DNA of 64,000 nt from Bedellia somnulentella (GCA_963576735.1 OY755174.1:5518001-5582000), one strand, 5' to 3'. Positions 20,921-31,850 are shown, counted from the stretch's first letter. Numbers and translations are program-made. Notes: a model not told the origin generated them from the sequence alone.

Positions 20921-21839
20921 AAGGAGGCAAAATCACATTTCACAAGGAGGTTAGAACAAAGAACAGCGTCAGCTTTACTAATAACGCTCCGAATTTAACC
21001 CTCTGGTTATAGGAGCCTTACATTAAATAGCACATTTTTTTTTCTGTAAATATGAGTTTTCGCTTATTTATGATTTTAGATTTTCAAATGATTCTGGTGC
21101 ACAATGGCAGAGTAATAGATAATGTAGTATTTTGTTACGAGTAAAGTAAGTGTACATTATTGTAAGGATTCTTCATTGGCTTCATTGGCTAAAAAATTAA
21201 AAGAGTTCATTTAATTACTCACACTCACACCCTATATTCATATTGGTATGCTTTTGTTTGCCACTTGGTACTTTGCATAAGTTAATTTAATTGTATAAAA
21301 TTAATTTAATCTTTCTCAGAAGGCAAATTTTTGCCTAACATAAATTCCACCACTAACAACAATTTGAAATCCAATCCCATCTTACATTTCAAAATCCTTC
21401 GAAAGTAATTTATAATTAATTTTAGGATCTATGGCCGTGCCGTGAGTGAGTGAGTGATAATGTTTGTAAAAAATATAGATAACTTCTAATGATAAGCGGT
21501 ATCGCTTGCTCCTACTTCATGTAGTTGGCAGTTATGAAATATAGCTTATTTCATATAACTGCAAACGTAACTTTATATTTCATACCATTTCGATGGTTAA
21601 AAAATAATATTTTGCGTTGTTACATCGGCACAAACATTTTGCATATTACTCTTGACTTGACATAGCTTCGTTTAACCATAATTGTATTGTAGCATGAATA
21701 AGTTTAAAACCCTTTACGGATGGATTAGGTCGCAGTTAACCAATTTTTATACTACATACCCTGTTCCTCACTATTTTGATAGCAATTTAAAAAGGTTACA
21801 ATGTTAAAAAGCGGTTGCGAACAAAGAGGTGCATAGTTC
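20921..21839. other. No recognisable feature
   Basis: AT-rich. A possible family A end trace at 21420-21440 (ATGGCCGTGCCGTGAG) is too weak to call. Confidence 0.4.
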
Positions 21840-21984
21840 CGGCGCAGTGCGCAGGCGCGGGCGGAAGGAAGCGCTCGCATCCGACGTCCAAATTTACGGA
21901 CTGCGATTTCACTGGAACTTTACACTCGTTGCGTTCTTCTCTTAACTTTTCAGTTTAATTCAGTGGAAATCTGTTGGTTTTTAG
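21840..21984 (+). promoter_or_regulatory. Candidate promoter with non-coding first exon
   Basis: A GC- and CpG-rich block of about 60 bp stands out from AT-rich surroundings. It contains TGCGCAGGCGC (21848-21858), one base from the NRF-1/Ewg palindrome, and GACGTC. About 80 bp further, TTTTCAGTTTAATTCAGTGG holds two initiator-like TCAGT motifs, and TTTTTAG|GTAAAT at 21984/21985 is a good splice donor. The likely reading is a transcription start near 21950 and a short 5' UTR exon ending at 21984. Its gene cannot be told from the window. It could be an alternative first exon of the + strand gene at 56.7 kb. Confidence 0.3.
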
Positions 21985-22336
21985 GTAAATTTAATATTTG
22001 TTCTTGAATATCATGTTAGTTTTTGTGATTTTAACAGATTCGTTGAGATTAGATTGCATTAGTATATAATTTTTTTTAGATTTTTGTGTAATGATTCGAT
22101 AAAAGTATTTTTGCTGTGTCAAAAGATACACACAGTGTGGGAGCAAGATTTTATATATAAGTTTAAAACCAATAAATACTGTGTAATGTCTAATGTATGA
22201 ATGTGAGGCGTAAATACGCTTTATTGTTAAAATATTTAAATCTGCATTTTGGTTTCCCTTTATTATTTACCAAAATTTATTCATACTAGCAGTATATGCG
22301 GTAAAAATATGTGAATTAAATATTGTTTCAATACAC
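21985..22336. other. No recognisable feature
   Basis: AT-rich. It would be intron if the upstream block is a first exon. Confidence 0.4.
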
Positions 22337-22353
22337 TATTGCTCGACTAAGCT

Positions 22354-22583
22354 GTAGTGTCGACTTGGAATAGCACTACCCCATTTCTAACCATGGGTGA
22401 TTGTAAGAGGCTACTAAGGGTATGGTATTGGGGCTTTAAAAGTGATTTTTGGGCGATGTAGTTGGAAACCCATCACCAAAAACATTTATTTTACAGTCAA
22501 CTCAATTTCCAAAAGTAGCTCAGGAGTATTTCGTTCCGCTGCTCAGGCTACCCTTTCTAAGGATTTATAGCCGTAAGTATATG
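22354..22583 (+). mobile_element. Family A retroposon with 17 bp target duplication
   Basis: TATTGCTCRACTAAGCT flanks it at 22337-22353 and 22584-22600 with one mismatch, the longest duplication seen for this family. The head is slightly shortened (GTAGTGTCGACTTGG). Type II body. Confidence 0.93.
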
Positions 22584-22600
22584 TATTGCTCAACTAAGCT

Positions 22601-23595
22601 ATAATACAATATTAATATAAATTGACTTATCTAACGAACTTATTATTACAATTACTTTGGTAATTAAATGAACACAGCAACAAGCACACACAAGAAAAAA
22701 AACTTTGATTTCTCCGGCGGATGTGCGGATCGGACTGTTAGCATACCAGAATAGACAACTTACAAGATATCTAATAGTGACATTATGAGAGTAAATATTT
22801 TTTTCAGTTCGTTGAGTTCTTATTAAAGACTCGATATCATCATTACGAGACCTTCCAAGAATAAGAGTGTGACAAATTTTTTTTTTAAAAAATCTAACTT
22901 GTCATCTTCGTGTTGTATGAACTGTTTTTTTTGTTATTATTATTTATGGTGGTATTACTAAAGTCATTTGTAGTGTGATATGAGAGTCAAAATCATCATA
23001 GCTATTCAAATAGTATCAATATTGTATTTGTTTTACTCTGTTTGCTTGAGTTGGCAGGTATGTTATTTTTACATCATTTGATACTCGTAGTAGACGCGTG
23101 GATATATTTTGGATTAAATTGACAGTCTTTAAATCCGTTATTTTGATGTTGATGCATTGTTTTGTAACTATTTATAACTATAATTAACCCAGCCCAGTTT
23201 AATAGTTAATATTATCTGATGTTTTAATAACTTTAAATAACTTAGAAGGTATGGTGGAACAGAACAATACACACACACCGCATGAATTCGTAACCCTCTA
23301 TTTGGCTTCGCCCTAGGTTTTTTTATTAGTATAACATAATTTTTTATGTAATTTATTAAAGTGAAATGTCGAAATACATAAACCTATAACTGGTATAAAC
23401 CAAATTAGGTCGAACCAACATGACGACTAGTGACTAATTGCTTTGATCGGCGGCGATTGATTGGAAGTCTTTACTTTTCCCACGGGAAATAAAGGCTATT
23501 GGTATGCACATATCTCCTATAAATCGATCAAGTTAGTTCAGTCTATGCAAATATGACTTACAGTATAGATACATTAGCTAGTACAAACAAGTGTC
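22601..23595. other. No recognisable feature
   Basis: About 1 kb of AT-rich DNA without a recognised repeat, RNA gene or exon. Confidence 0.45.
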
Positions 23596-23599
23596 CCTG

Positions 23600-23950
23600 C
23601 CAACATATTGTGATAAGATTAGGCAGTATTCAAATCCGCTGGCCTAATGCAGGTTGACAGACTATGGTAAACTTCACACTTCAGCGGTTACCGTGTCTTC
23701 CAAAGTAGGGAATCGTCATACTTTGTCAAACAATCATGTGAATCAGCCTGTAATGTCATTTTCCTTACAGCCCATACATGTCCCTACCGAAGGGCTCGGA
23801 TTTACACTTTGAAGAGTGATATGTCCATAGTACCACGCTGGCCAAGTGTGGGTTGGCAGTCTAACAATTACTAGCGTTATAGGCTGGCGCCGACGGCTTA
23901 ACGCACTCTATGAAGCACGGAATCATCTTTCTTATCGGATTATTACATTA
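23600..23950. repeat. Degraded interspersed repeat of Lepidoptera type
   Basis: GCTGGCCTAATGCAGGTTGACAG, CACGCTGGCCAAGTGTGGGTTGG and CAATCATGTGAATCAGCCTGTAATG are phrases I recall from common tRNA-derived repeats of moths and butterflies. GGCTTAACGCACTC and GCGGTTACCGTGTC are two diverged versions of one segment, so two old copies may overlap. Confidence 0.4.
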
Positions 23951-23964
23951 TGGAGGCAGGTCTT

Positions 23965-24115
23965 CTTCTTAGGCCTGTCCCCTATTACGTGAGTACACTG
24001 TTTAAGCAAAACGTGGGATTACTGAACACTAGGTGACAATCTCACATAACGATCAGAAGTATTAGTACCTCTGCCAGCCCCTTCGGAGATATTCGGCATG
24101 AATGTTTGAGTTGTT
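23965..24115 (+). mobile_element. Family B SINE, 3' half
   Basis: AGGCCTGTCCCCTATTACGTG through TTCGGAGATATTCGGCATGAA. The tRNA-like head and centre are missing. Confidence 0.85.
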
Positions 24116-24228
24116 CGTCTTCAATGTCCCAAACAAATGTTAATAAATCCCACAAAGTATTTTTTTAGTGTATTCCAAGATTTCGAACCTAGAATCGTTA
24201 AGTTTTTAGTTTGCCGATCTTATCTCAT

Positions 24229-24405
24229 TCTTATAAACAAAAGATAAATAAGGAAAAGAAAAATTTCGACACCGGTGGGGTTCGAACCCGCGACCTCGGG
24301 TATACGCCCCCGTCGCTACGCCAATTAAGCTACAGTGCAATGGCTTCCAGTGCGAAATTCTTCTATCCTTTGTTGGTTTTACACTTTTTAAGTATTGTTT
24401 GCTTT
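24229..24405 (-). mobile_element. Family C copy C2, single arm
   Basis: On the minus strand it has a tRNA-like unit (24268-24338) with B box GGGTTCGAACCCC and the usual AAATTTTTC after it. Only one arm plus the central TTTTACACTTTTTAAG is present. The CGCGACCTCGGGTATACG segment is identical in copies C2, C3-right and C6. Confidence 0.75.
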
Positions 24406-24503
24406 CCCTAACCTCCGATTATTTTATATTTTTTTTACAAATTTGGAAGGCCACTTGTCTACCTTTTCATAGAATGCAAATGTTGAGAAGGCCTAACTAT
24501 CAC

Positions 24504-24918
24504 ATAATTTGAATGTTTTCGACATGAAAACTTCATGTGGGGATTATTACTAATAAATAAAAGATACATAAAGGGAAGAAAAATTTCGACACCGGCGGGG
24601 TTCGAACCCGCGAACTCGGGTATACGCCCTCGTCGCTCTGCCAATTAAGCTACAGTGTCAATGGCTTCCAGTGCGAAATTCTTCTATCCTTTGTTTGTTT
24701 TACACTTTTTAAGTAGTGTTTAAAACAAACAAAGGATAGAAGAATTTCGCACTGGAAGCTATTGATTGACTGATTAATTGGCAGAGCGAACGGGGCGTAT
24801 ACCCGAGGTCGCGGGTTCGAACCCCGCCGGTGTCGAAATTTTTCTTTCCTATATTTATCTTTTATTTATTAGTAATAATCCCCACATTAGGTTTTCATGT
24901 CAAAAACATTCAAATTAT
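24504..24918. mobile_element. Family C copy C3, complete twin-tRNA palindrome
   Basis: The arms 24504-24705 and 24716-24918 are inverted copies around a ~10 bp centre (TTTTTAAGTA). From the outside each arm reads: ATAATTTGAATGTTTT, CATGTGGGGATTATTACTAA, TAAATAAAAGATA, a T-rich spacer, a tRNA-like unit, a TTCGCACTGGAAG head, and the centre. The left tRNA-like unit (24588-24659, minus) can close all seven acceptor pairs with one wobble. The right unit has a damaged D arm. Both are followed by AAATTTTTC. Copy C2 lies 100 bp to the left. Confidence 0.85.
24588..24659 (-). other. tRNA-like cloverleaf within family C copy C3
   Basis: Acceptor GACACTG pairs with CGGTGTC, and the T arm is GCGGG-TTCGAAC-CCCGC. 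In the D arm the original GCTC pairs with GAGC, here GCTT. The anticodon loop position would read GTA, but the base before it is C instead of T. It is one of several near-identical repeats, so I call it SINE-derived and not a functional tRNA gene. Confidence 0.75.
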
Positions 24919-24990
24919 CTCATCTCATTCTCTTGATTCGAACCTGAATTCTGAGTGTTTTTGACTTACGGATCTAACTTAACTATATAA

Positions 24991-25348
24991 AACAGAGGCA
25001 AGCTAAGCCAGATGCTTCCTTATTTATGAACAGTGTTGTACAAAATGTAACATTTTAACTACGCAATAAATATTTATTGTACTATATCGATATCAATTTA
25101 TATGGAAAATGGTTCCGTGTTTTCACTCAGGGTTGCAACATTTGCTACGTAGGCTATTAAGGCCACCGCAAAATTACAACTACGTCAAATAATATAAAGC
25201 TCGTGGTTGTGATGAATAATTACTAGCAATTATCGGCTCTGAATTAATAATGCATTAATTTTGTATCTCTATGTACATCAGTACTAAGTAATAAGCTAGT
25301 CTTATGATAAGCTCCCGTGTGTAGCAAGTATGTTTATATAAACATACA
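24991..25348. other. No recognisable feature
   Basis: AT-rich sequence between family C and a family B SINE. Confidence 0.45.
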
Positions 25349-25359
25349 TAACATAAACG

Positions 25360-25714
25360 TAACGACGTGATAGCTCAATGGGTAGACCACCGGTTATCGT
25401 GCAAGCGACTAGTGTTCTAATCCCAGGTCGGGCCAATACACCAATTTGTCTTTTCTAAAGACATATGTGTGGTTAATTTATCATGGTTGTTAACGGTGAG
25501 GGAAACCCACATGGCTGATTTGTACTTAGTCATGTGACAGTGTATTCGTACAAAACGGCGATAGGCCTGCCCCCTATCACGTGAGTACACTGTCCATGCA
25601 AAACGTGGGTACTCTGAACACCAGGTGACAAAGTCACGTGATGTTCAGAAGTATTAGTACCTCTGCCAACCCCTTCGGGGATATTCGGCGTGAACGTTTA
25701 TGTTATGTTATGTT
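25360..25714 (+). mobile_element. Family B SINE, full length
   Basis: TAGCTCAATGGGTAG and GTTCTAATCCCAGG boxes. About 15 bp are deleted after GGTGAGGGAAA. The flanking repeat is ATAACATAAAC (25349-25359, 25715-25725), and the tail has three TTATG units. Confidence 0.92.
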
Positions 25715-25789
25715 ATAACATAAACATGTATTTATATGTATTTATATGTGTTTTCAAGGTCAATATCGTGAGAAATGCTTTACGATAAA

Positions 25790-25859
25790 GATGTAATATG
25801 TCAATGTGGAAGCTAATGCCAGTAGAATACGACAGAGGACACATTTAGATCAAATAGAA
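25790..25859 (+). mobile_element. LINE R fragment, 5' side of a nested insertion
   Basis: ATGTGGAAGCTAATGCCAG and GAGGACACATTTAGATCAAA match the region encoding NVEGNVSRGRPRRTHLDQ. It stops at ATCAAATAGAA. Confidence 0.8.
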
Positions 25860-26111
25860 GTACATTCATACACACATATATTCACTGCTATAAATACTTT
25901 GAAGGGGTAGCCAGAGCTAGGGAATTAGAAACTCCTCAGCCACTTTTGGAAGATGTGTGGGGAAAAGATGGTCAAACAAAGGTTGTTGGTGATGGGTCTC
26001 CAACCGCATCGCCCAAAATCCCTCACAAGCCCAAATACCGTAAATCGCCTCTTACGTACATCCACCGGATGAAATGTGGGAGGTGCTATTCTACGCCGGC
26101 ACTACACAGCT
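25860..26111 (-). mobile_element. Family A copy nested in LINE R (type I)
   Basis: Full-length minus-strand copy. The host sequence ATCAAATRGAA is duplicated at 25849-25859 and 26112-26122 (10/11), and LINE R can be read straight across when one copy is removed. Confidence 0.93.
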
Positions 26112-26290
26112 ATCAAATGGAAAATGTGCTTAAAAAGGCAGGCGTACGAAGTGGGAATAATAGTAACAAAAGATTGATGAAGTTCCAGAGGTTTACCAAG
26201 ATCGTACAATGTGGCGATCGATAGTTTCTGCCTATCCCAATGGGAACTAACAGCATGTCACCGTACTCACGAGTATATGTTTGTATGTAT
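26112..26290 (+). mobile_element. LINE R fragment, 3' side
   Basis: Continues with AATGTGCTTAAAAAGGC through GGTTTACCAAGATCGTACAA and the 3' end ACTAACAGCATG, then a GAGTATATGTTTGTATG tail. Confidence 0.85.
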
Positions 26291-26300
26291 TTACTTACTT

Positions 26301-26370
26301 ATAGTTCCTTAGCTCTGGCTACCCCTTTTTGGGATTTATAGCCGTGAGTATATGTATGTATGTATGTATG
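26301..26370 (+). mobile_element. Family A, strongly 5' truncated
   Basis: Only the last ~60 bp (TTCCTTAGCTCTGGCTACCC to GCCGTGAGTATATG) and four TATG units. Confidence 0.85.
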
Positions 26371-26377
26371 TATTTAC

Positions 26378-26570
26378 TTTGTCATGCGACAGTCTATTCA
26401 TACCTATTATACTTATCCTATTATATCCCTGTGCGTGGGTGCTCTAAACCAGCAAAACGTGGGAACTTTGACCACCAGATAAAAAATACGTTATGTGATT
26501 TTTGATTTTTAGGGTTTTTGGTACCTCTGCACAACTTAAGGGAATTACGGAACGAAATTTTGGTTGAGTT
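26378..26570 (+). mobile_element. Family B SINE, degraded
   Basis: GTCATGCGACAGTCTATTCATAC, CCAGCAAAACGTGGGAACT and GACCACCAGATA survive in family B order. Confidence 0.65.
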
Positions 26571-27679
26571 TAGATATATTACCAAGAATCTACAGGTTCA
26601 ATCAAACGCTCTATTAATTTGTAGCTCTTCCAAGTAAGTCAATATTAGGCAAATTCAATATTTCAATTTAGTATATTATTTTTGTCGTTATTAAACGCTG
26701 AAAATGCAAAAACTTTCATTGATGATAATCATACAACGAGCTTCTATATACATTTACTCTCTTTGATAAATTGTGGCAACTAAAGTCTAAACAGAAGAGG
26801 ATATGGTTCTACTCATGTCTGGGTAATGCTAAAGGCAATTTCGAGCTCGCGGAGCGGGAGGTCCTACAAAGGCTTGTTACGTTCGCTTGCTGGTTTCATA
26901 AAGCGTATGATAATATTATTATTATTCATATTTGCTATGACTATGCTGTGACTTGAGTGATTTTAACTGTTCATCATTTAGTTTAATGATATTGATAATG
27001 ACTTCCAAATTCTCATAGAGGGATTGACGGGTTTTGTAGTAGATAGACTCGATATATTAGCATAATTTTTTTATGATACATTTTTAAATATATGTATGGG
27101 CGTATAAGTTGAATGCAAAAATATTTATTTTTTATAGTGATTATATATTGGCGGCGATGTAGCTCGCCACTCATCACACACCGCCCGCAAAGTGGGCCGG
27201 AGAGATCTTTGGGTGATGTGATAGTACGTATCTTTTATTTAACTCTGTGACAATTGTTATTAAAATATTGTTTAAAAAATAGAATGCAGTTTTAGTCAAA
27301 AACTATAGAAACTACTTTTAGATAACCATGCAGCGAAGCATTAGAATGACACTACTAAATCCGTTTCCATGGTCATTCGATATGACCTAGTTTATGCGGC
27401 TATTATAGGTTCGTTTGGAGGACATCCTTAACCAACGCCACTTACGCCTTGTTTCACAGTATTTTCCTCACTAATCTTTCAAACGTGGCTAATGAATAAT
27501 AAATAATTTGTGTAATTAATAGCCATAATTATAGTTGTACATAGTTACGTATTAAGAAGTGCAATCAGTACAATAGCCATACATTGGTAACACGAGCAGT
27601 CCTTTGTAGAACTTGATAAGCCAATGTCTAAAACTTCTCATGTTACACACATCGAATACAATACACATAGTTGCCATTG
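26571..27679. other. No recognisable feature
   Basis: AT-rich apart from a short GC-rich patch at 27150-27210 (CACACCGCCCGCAAAGTGGG). The 61-codon + frame at 26771-26956 has no known domain. Confidence 0.4.
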
Positions 27680-27688
27680 CCGTAACAA

Positions 27689-27928
27689 CATACATACATA
27701 CTCACGGCTATAATTCCCTAGAAGGGGTAGCCAGAGCTAAGGCATTATAAATTCCTCAGCCACTTTTGGAAGTTGAGGGGGGAAAAGATCGTATAATAAA
27801 GGTTTTTGGTGATGGGTCTCCAACCGCATCGCCCAAAAATCCAATAAAAAGCCCCAATACCCTTAGTCGCCTCTTACGACACCCGTGGGTAGAATAGAGT
27901 AGCGACATTCTAAGCCGGCACTACACGG
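27689..27928 (-). mobile_element. Family A retroposon, full length
   Basis: Perfect 9 bp duplication CCGTAACAA (27680-27688, 27929-27937). Head GCCGTGTAGTGCCGGC with mixed type II/III signatures. Confidence 0.93.
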
Positions 27929-27984
27929 CCGTAACAAATAAATAAATATTGAATAAACATACGGACATATTGTGCACACATCAA

Positions 27985-28205
27985 ATTAGACTCAAACTAA
28001 GTTAAACTTGCAGGATGGGATACTAACTCAACGATATATAAATATTATATAATACACATATAAATAACATCCAAGACTTAGAGACAATCATTTGTGCTTA
28101 TAACATAAATGTTGCTCTCAGCGGTGATCGAACCCGCAACCTTCGGGCCGAGAAGATAGTCTATCCTCTCGGTCCTAAGTCCTATTAACTCAACCACGGA
28201 CGTGG
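27985..28205 (-). mobile_element. tRNA-like SINE, family D, best copy
   Basis: In minus orientation TCCGTGGTTGAGTTAATAGG serves as A box region and GCGGGTTCGATCACC as B box, followed by the family D body ATGTTATTTATATGTGTATT. The anticodon-side insert is longer than in a tRNA. It is more complete than the copies at 14.6 and 48.0 kb. Confidence 0.7.
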
Positions 28206-28370
28206 TAAAATGAAGACTATTAAACACAACTTTACAAGTTTCCATGTTTTCTGTCGCTTAATAGCTTTCAATATTCTAAATCTATTAGCCATGTTTTTGC
28301 TTTGCGCTATATTATATTTTATTGTTGCAATATCATGGGAAAAGCATAATTGTTATATCATCAAAAATCT

Positions 28371-28600
28371 TACATACATGAACTCACTGCCATTAATCCC
28401 AAAAAGGGGTAAAAAGAGTTTCAGAAGCGGAAATTCGCCTGCCTATTTTGGGAGTTAAGTGGGGAAAAGAAGTTAAAATAAAAGTTGGTTCTTAAACCAT
28501 TAACGTAATGGTAAAGGTAAACCACATCGCCATACCGTCCACCTTTTACGAAATCGGCGGGAAGAAATAGGTAACTGCTATTCTGATCCAACACTACACA
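28371..28600 (-). mobile_element. Family A retroposon, highly diverged
   Basis: ACTCACTGCCATTAATCCC, AAGTGGGGAAAAGAAG, GAAGAAATAGGTAACTGC and a decayed head in the right order. One of the oldest copies. Confidence 0.7.
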
Positions 28601-29173
28601 AATAATAAATGGCGATTTTTTTTGTTACTGAGGTTTTGCCTAACCATTAACAGAAAACTATACTAAATTATTAATTCAATTATTTGTATTGGGTAACATT
28701 TAACATGAAGCTTAATTTGAAAAATATTGCATTTTATAAATTCCAGTTTCAAATGAGGGATTAAAGATAATACCGAGATTACGAACTTCACACAGCAAAA
28801 CTCAAAAAGAATACGATGCAAGGTTTGAAAAAAGCAATCGCGCTAACTGGCGAGCTTTTTTCACGTTTTCACGAGCTGGCGGCCACATCTATTTCAGGAT
28901 TTAGGAATCAATTGGGAAAAACTCGGGAATTAGCGGAATTGAGCTTTGTAATCTTCTCATCGTGGTATAACGATATTATGGAGGAGAATCCAAATTTTCT
29001 TTATAAAAATATTCACTTTATTTTTCAAACTCATTTATAGCAGAGACGAAAATAAGTTCGAAGAAATAGGGACTTTGATGTTGGTAGAAGGATATTAAAT
29101 TTATTTTTATTTTTATAGGCTGTTTACTGACATTTGTTAGCAAATATATTGTAACATAACCATTAATCAAGTC
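28601..29173. other. No recognisable feature; one unexplained 74-codon frame
   Basis: A + strand frame at 28816-29040 is less AT-rich than its surroundings at its start (MQGLKKAIALTGELFSRF). It has no recognised domain, no splice context and no neighbouring exon, so it is left unassigned. Confidence 0.35.
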
Positions 29174-29184
29174 ACTTTATTGCC

Positions 29185-29429
29185 GTACAGTGATGGCTAG
29201 GAATGTCACTACCCCTTTCTACCCACGGGTGTCGTAATGTGACTAAGGGTATGTGACGTGGTTTTTGGGCGATACGATTGGAAACCCATCACCAAAGACA
29301 CTTTATTTGTACCGTCTTGCTTCATCTGTATCTAATTCCAAATGTGGCTGAAGAGTTGCCAGTTCTGCAGCTCTGGCTACCCTTTTTTGAGATTTATGGC
29401 CGTGAGTATATGGGTGTATGTAAATATGT
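29185..29429 (+). mobile_element. Family A retroposon, full length (type III)
   Basis: Duplication ACTTTATTGCC at 29174-29184 and 29430-29440, its last bases overlapping the GCC of the head. Body with TAATTCCAAATGTGGC and end TATGGCCGTGAGTATATG. Confidence 0.93.
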
Positions 29430-29440
29430 ACTTTATTGCC

Positions 29441-29812
29441 TTAACTTGTAGTTTACCAGCAATCGTCAACATATGAAATTGTGGAGGCCGCATTATTCTT
29501 GGAGCGCAGTTGCCTCTCATATAGGCTACACGAGCGCACCTAAATCACCAGTACAGTACAATACAATCGCTTTGCAGGGCAAAATTGTCAGTATCATTGT
29601 ACTGAATGTGCTCAAATGACTTGTAATTGAAATTCACAAGTTACAACGTCTCCTACAATTGGAACGCAACTGCCTAATTCATCCTCCAAAGTAAAAGCTA
29701 GGGTATACAGGGTAAAGCTACAAATTTTTAGCTCAAGACAAATAATCTCAAATCCATTTCTTTCTATTTTGTTGAAAATATTTGGTTTTCCTGTCAAGCG
29801 GTACAATTTTCA
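29441..29812. other. No recognisable feature
   Basis: No repeat or exon recognised. The 64-codon minus frame has no domain. Confidence 0.45.
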
Positions 29813-29820
29813 GATATGTA

Positions 29821-30182
29821 ACATAAACATAAACGTTCACACCGAATATCCCCGAAGCGGTTGGCAGAGGTACTAATACTTCTGAACATCACGTGACTTT
29901 GTCACCTGGTGTTCAGAGTACCCACGTTTTGCATGGACAGTGTACTCACGTGACAGGGGGCAGGCCTATCGCCGTTTGTACGAATACACTATCACATGAC
30001 TAAGCACAACTCAGCCATGTGGGTTTCCTCACAATGTTTTCCCTCACCGTTAACAACCATGATATATTAACCACACATATGTCTTTAGAAAAGGCAAATT
30101 GGTGTAGGCCCGACCCAGGATTTGAACACAAGTCGTTTGCATGATAACCGAGTGTTCTACCCACTGGGCTATCACGGTTTCT
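29821..30182 (-). mobile_element. Family B SINE, full length
   Basis: Minus strand, with A box TAGCCCAGTGGGTAG and B box GTTCAAATCCTGGG, complete body and AACATAAACATAAAC tail. Duplication GATATGTA (29813-29820, 30183-30190). Confidence 0.92.
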
Positions 30183-30190
30183 GATATGTA

Positions 30191-31300
30191 TTGTATAAAA
30201 ATAAAAACGTATAAAAATAAAACAAAAAAACTTTACTCAAATTGTATCGACTTCACAATTAAAACCACGAAATACTGAAAATATATTCTTATCTGACGAT
30301 TGTTTCTGAATTCAGAATGAAACGCGAAATACATATAACTTACAAGAAGTTTCATCGAGGCAGTTCGCGTAACTTTGACCTATAAGAGATAATAGGAGTT
30401 GCCACCCATCATATGGCTTAATAAGTTTGTGGTGAGACAAGACACTCGGAAGCTTTTGGGATTTCAGGAATATGACGCTTTAACTACCTGTTCTTGCGAC
30501 AACTTTTTGGCTGAACATTTATATTTATTTATGATTCTTAAAGTAACACTAGAACTGAATTTTTAATAACAGTATAAAAACTAGCAATAAATTTTATTTA
30601 ATTAAATAATAAATCGATTACTCATATAAGAGTAAAATATTGAAGTTGATTCAGAGGGAACTTATATGGTAATCAAGAATCCCATAATAAACTCACTGAG
30701 CTTCCTGCCTGGTTGCCGGCTTACCAATGAGGACGATAAGTTACTACTTAAAATATAACTAATGTTTTTTTAACAGTCGCCGTACAAGGACCTTACTCGT
30801 ATTTAATATAAAGGTTGTTGGTGATAGGTTTCCCACGCAAGCCCCAATACCCTAAGTCTTGTTGTCCTTATTGTATTGTTGTTTCTGATGTAATCAGACT
30901 TTCAAATGCGATTTCCTGAAATCTTGCATCGAACAAAATAAAACCCATATTTTACACGTTGGTTTTGTGTTAATAAATACATCCCACATCTTGAATTTTC
31001 GCTCCCATTAAAATATTTAATGATTTAATTCCACTTTTATCTATATTAAATGTCTACGAGTATACATGTCAGAAATTTGGCTTCAGCTACAATAAAAAGT
31101 TGTCGTTTGATATCGCCAAAACAAAATTGGCTCGTGGAAATAAAATTTGACTCTAGGGGATATATGGACTCTGTGAATAACTCGATCTAGTTCCGTTGTG
31201 TGAAGTTATTGGCGCACATTATTTGAATATATATAAGATATATATTTTCAAACAACAATTCTAAATAAATAAATTGTTGGAAAATAGTCAACTTATATAA
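30191..31300. other. Mostly featureless
   Basis: AT-rich. A ~55 bp family A scrap lies at 30805-30860 on the minus strand (AAGGTTGTTGGTGATAGG, AGCCCCAATACCCTAAGTC). Confidence 0.45.
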
Positions 31301-31307
31301 CTTTTAT

Positions 31308-31410
31308 CAACTTCCAAACGTGGCCGAGGAGTGTCTAGTTCTAAAGCTCTGGCTACCCCTTTTCCGGATTTATGGCCGTGAATATATATATGTATGTATG
31401 TATGTATGGA
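31308..31410 (+). mobile_element. Family A, 5' truncated (type III)
   Basis: Starts at ATCAACTTCCAAACGTGG and runs to GGCCGTGAATATATATATG plus four TATG units. Confidence 0.88.
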
Positions 31411-31504
31411 AAAGAGTATATATAGCCAACGTGGACCGTAATTCAAGTAGAGATAATTTTAAATCAAACGGAAGAAACAGGCGAAGTGTGAAAAATTAGT
31501 GTTG

Positions 31505-31625
31505 TGAAATATGTTGGAAAATATAGTAAATGAACTACAAGAGGTTTGCCAAGATCGTAAAAAATGGCAATCAATATTCTCTGCCTACCCCAATTAGAAC
31601 TAACAGCGTAAATATATGTATGTAA
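31505..31625 (+). mobile_element. LINE R, 3' end fragment
   Basis: CTACAAGAGGTTTGCCAAG, TTCTCTGCCTACCCCAATTAG and the GTAAATATATGTATGTA end. Confidence 0.8.
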
Positions 31626-31850
31626 TTATCAACTTGTATCGATGAACACACAGTACAGGAAAGTTATTTTGTTATTAATAAATATTTAAAAGATGTAAGA
31701 CGTCAATTTTGTAGTCTACAAGAAAACCTGTCTGCCTATCTTTTAAGAAGTCTAACTGTCTGTATTTGTTAAAGACCACGGCATAACTCGTAAACACTCA
31801 GGTCCAAAAGTCAAAACTTGGGATGAGTAAGAATACTTCATTATTACCAT

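Noticed and set aside
24588..24659. Functional tRNA gene
   Set aside because: Several near-identical copies occur in foldback repeats, the anticodon stem is irregular, and the base before the anticodon position is not T. Better explained as SINE-derived.
28816..29040. Small protein-coding gene (74 codons)
   Set aside because: No family resemblance, no promoter, splice or polyadenylation context, and a length expected by chance in 64 kb.
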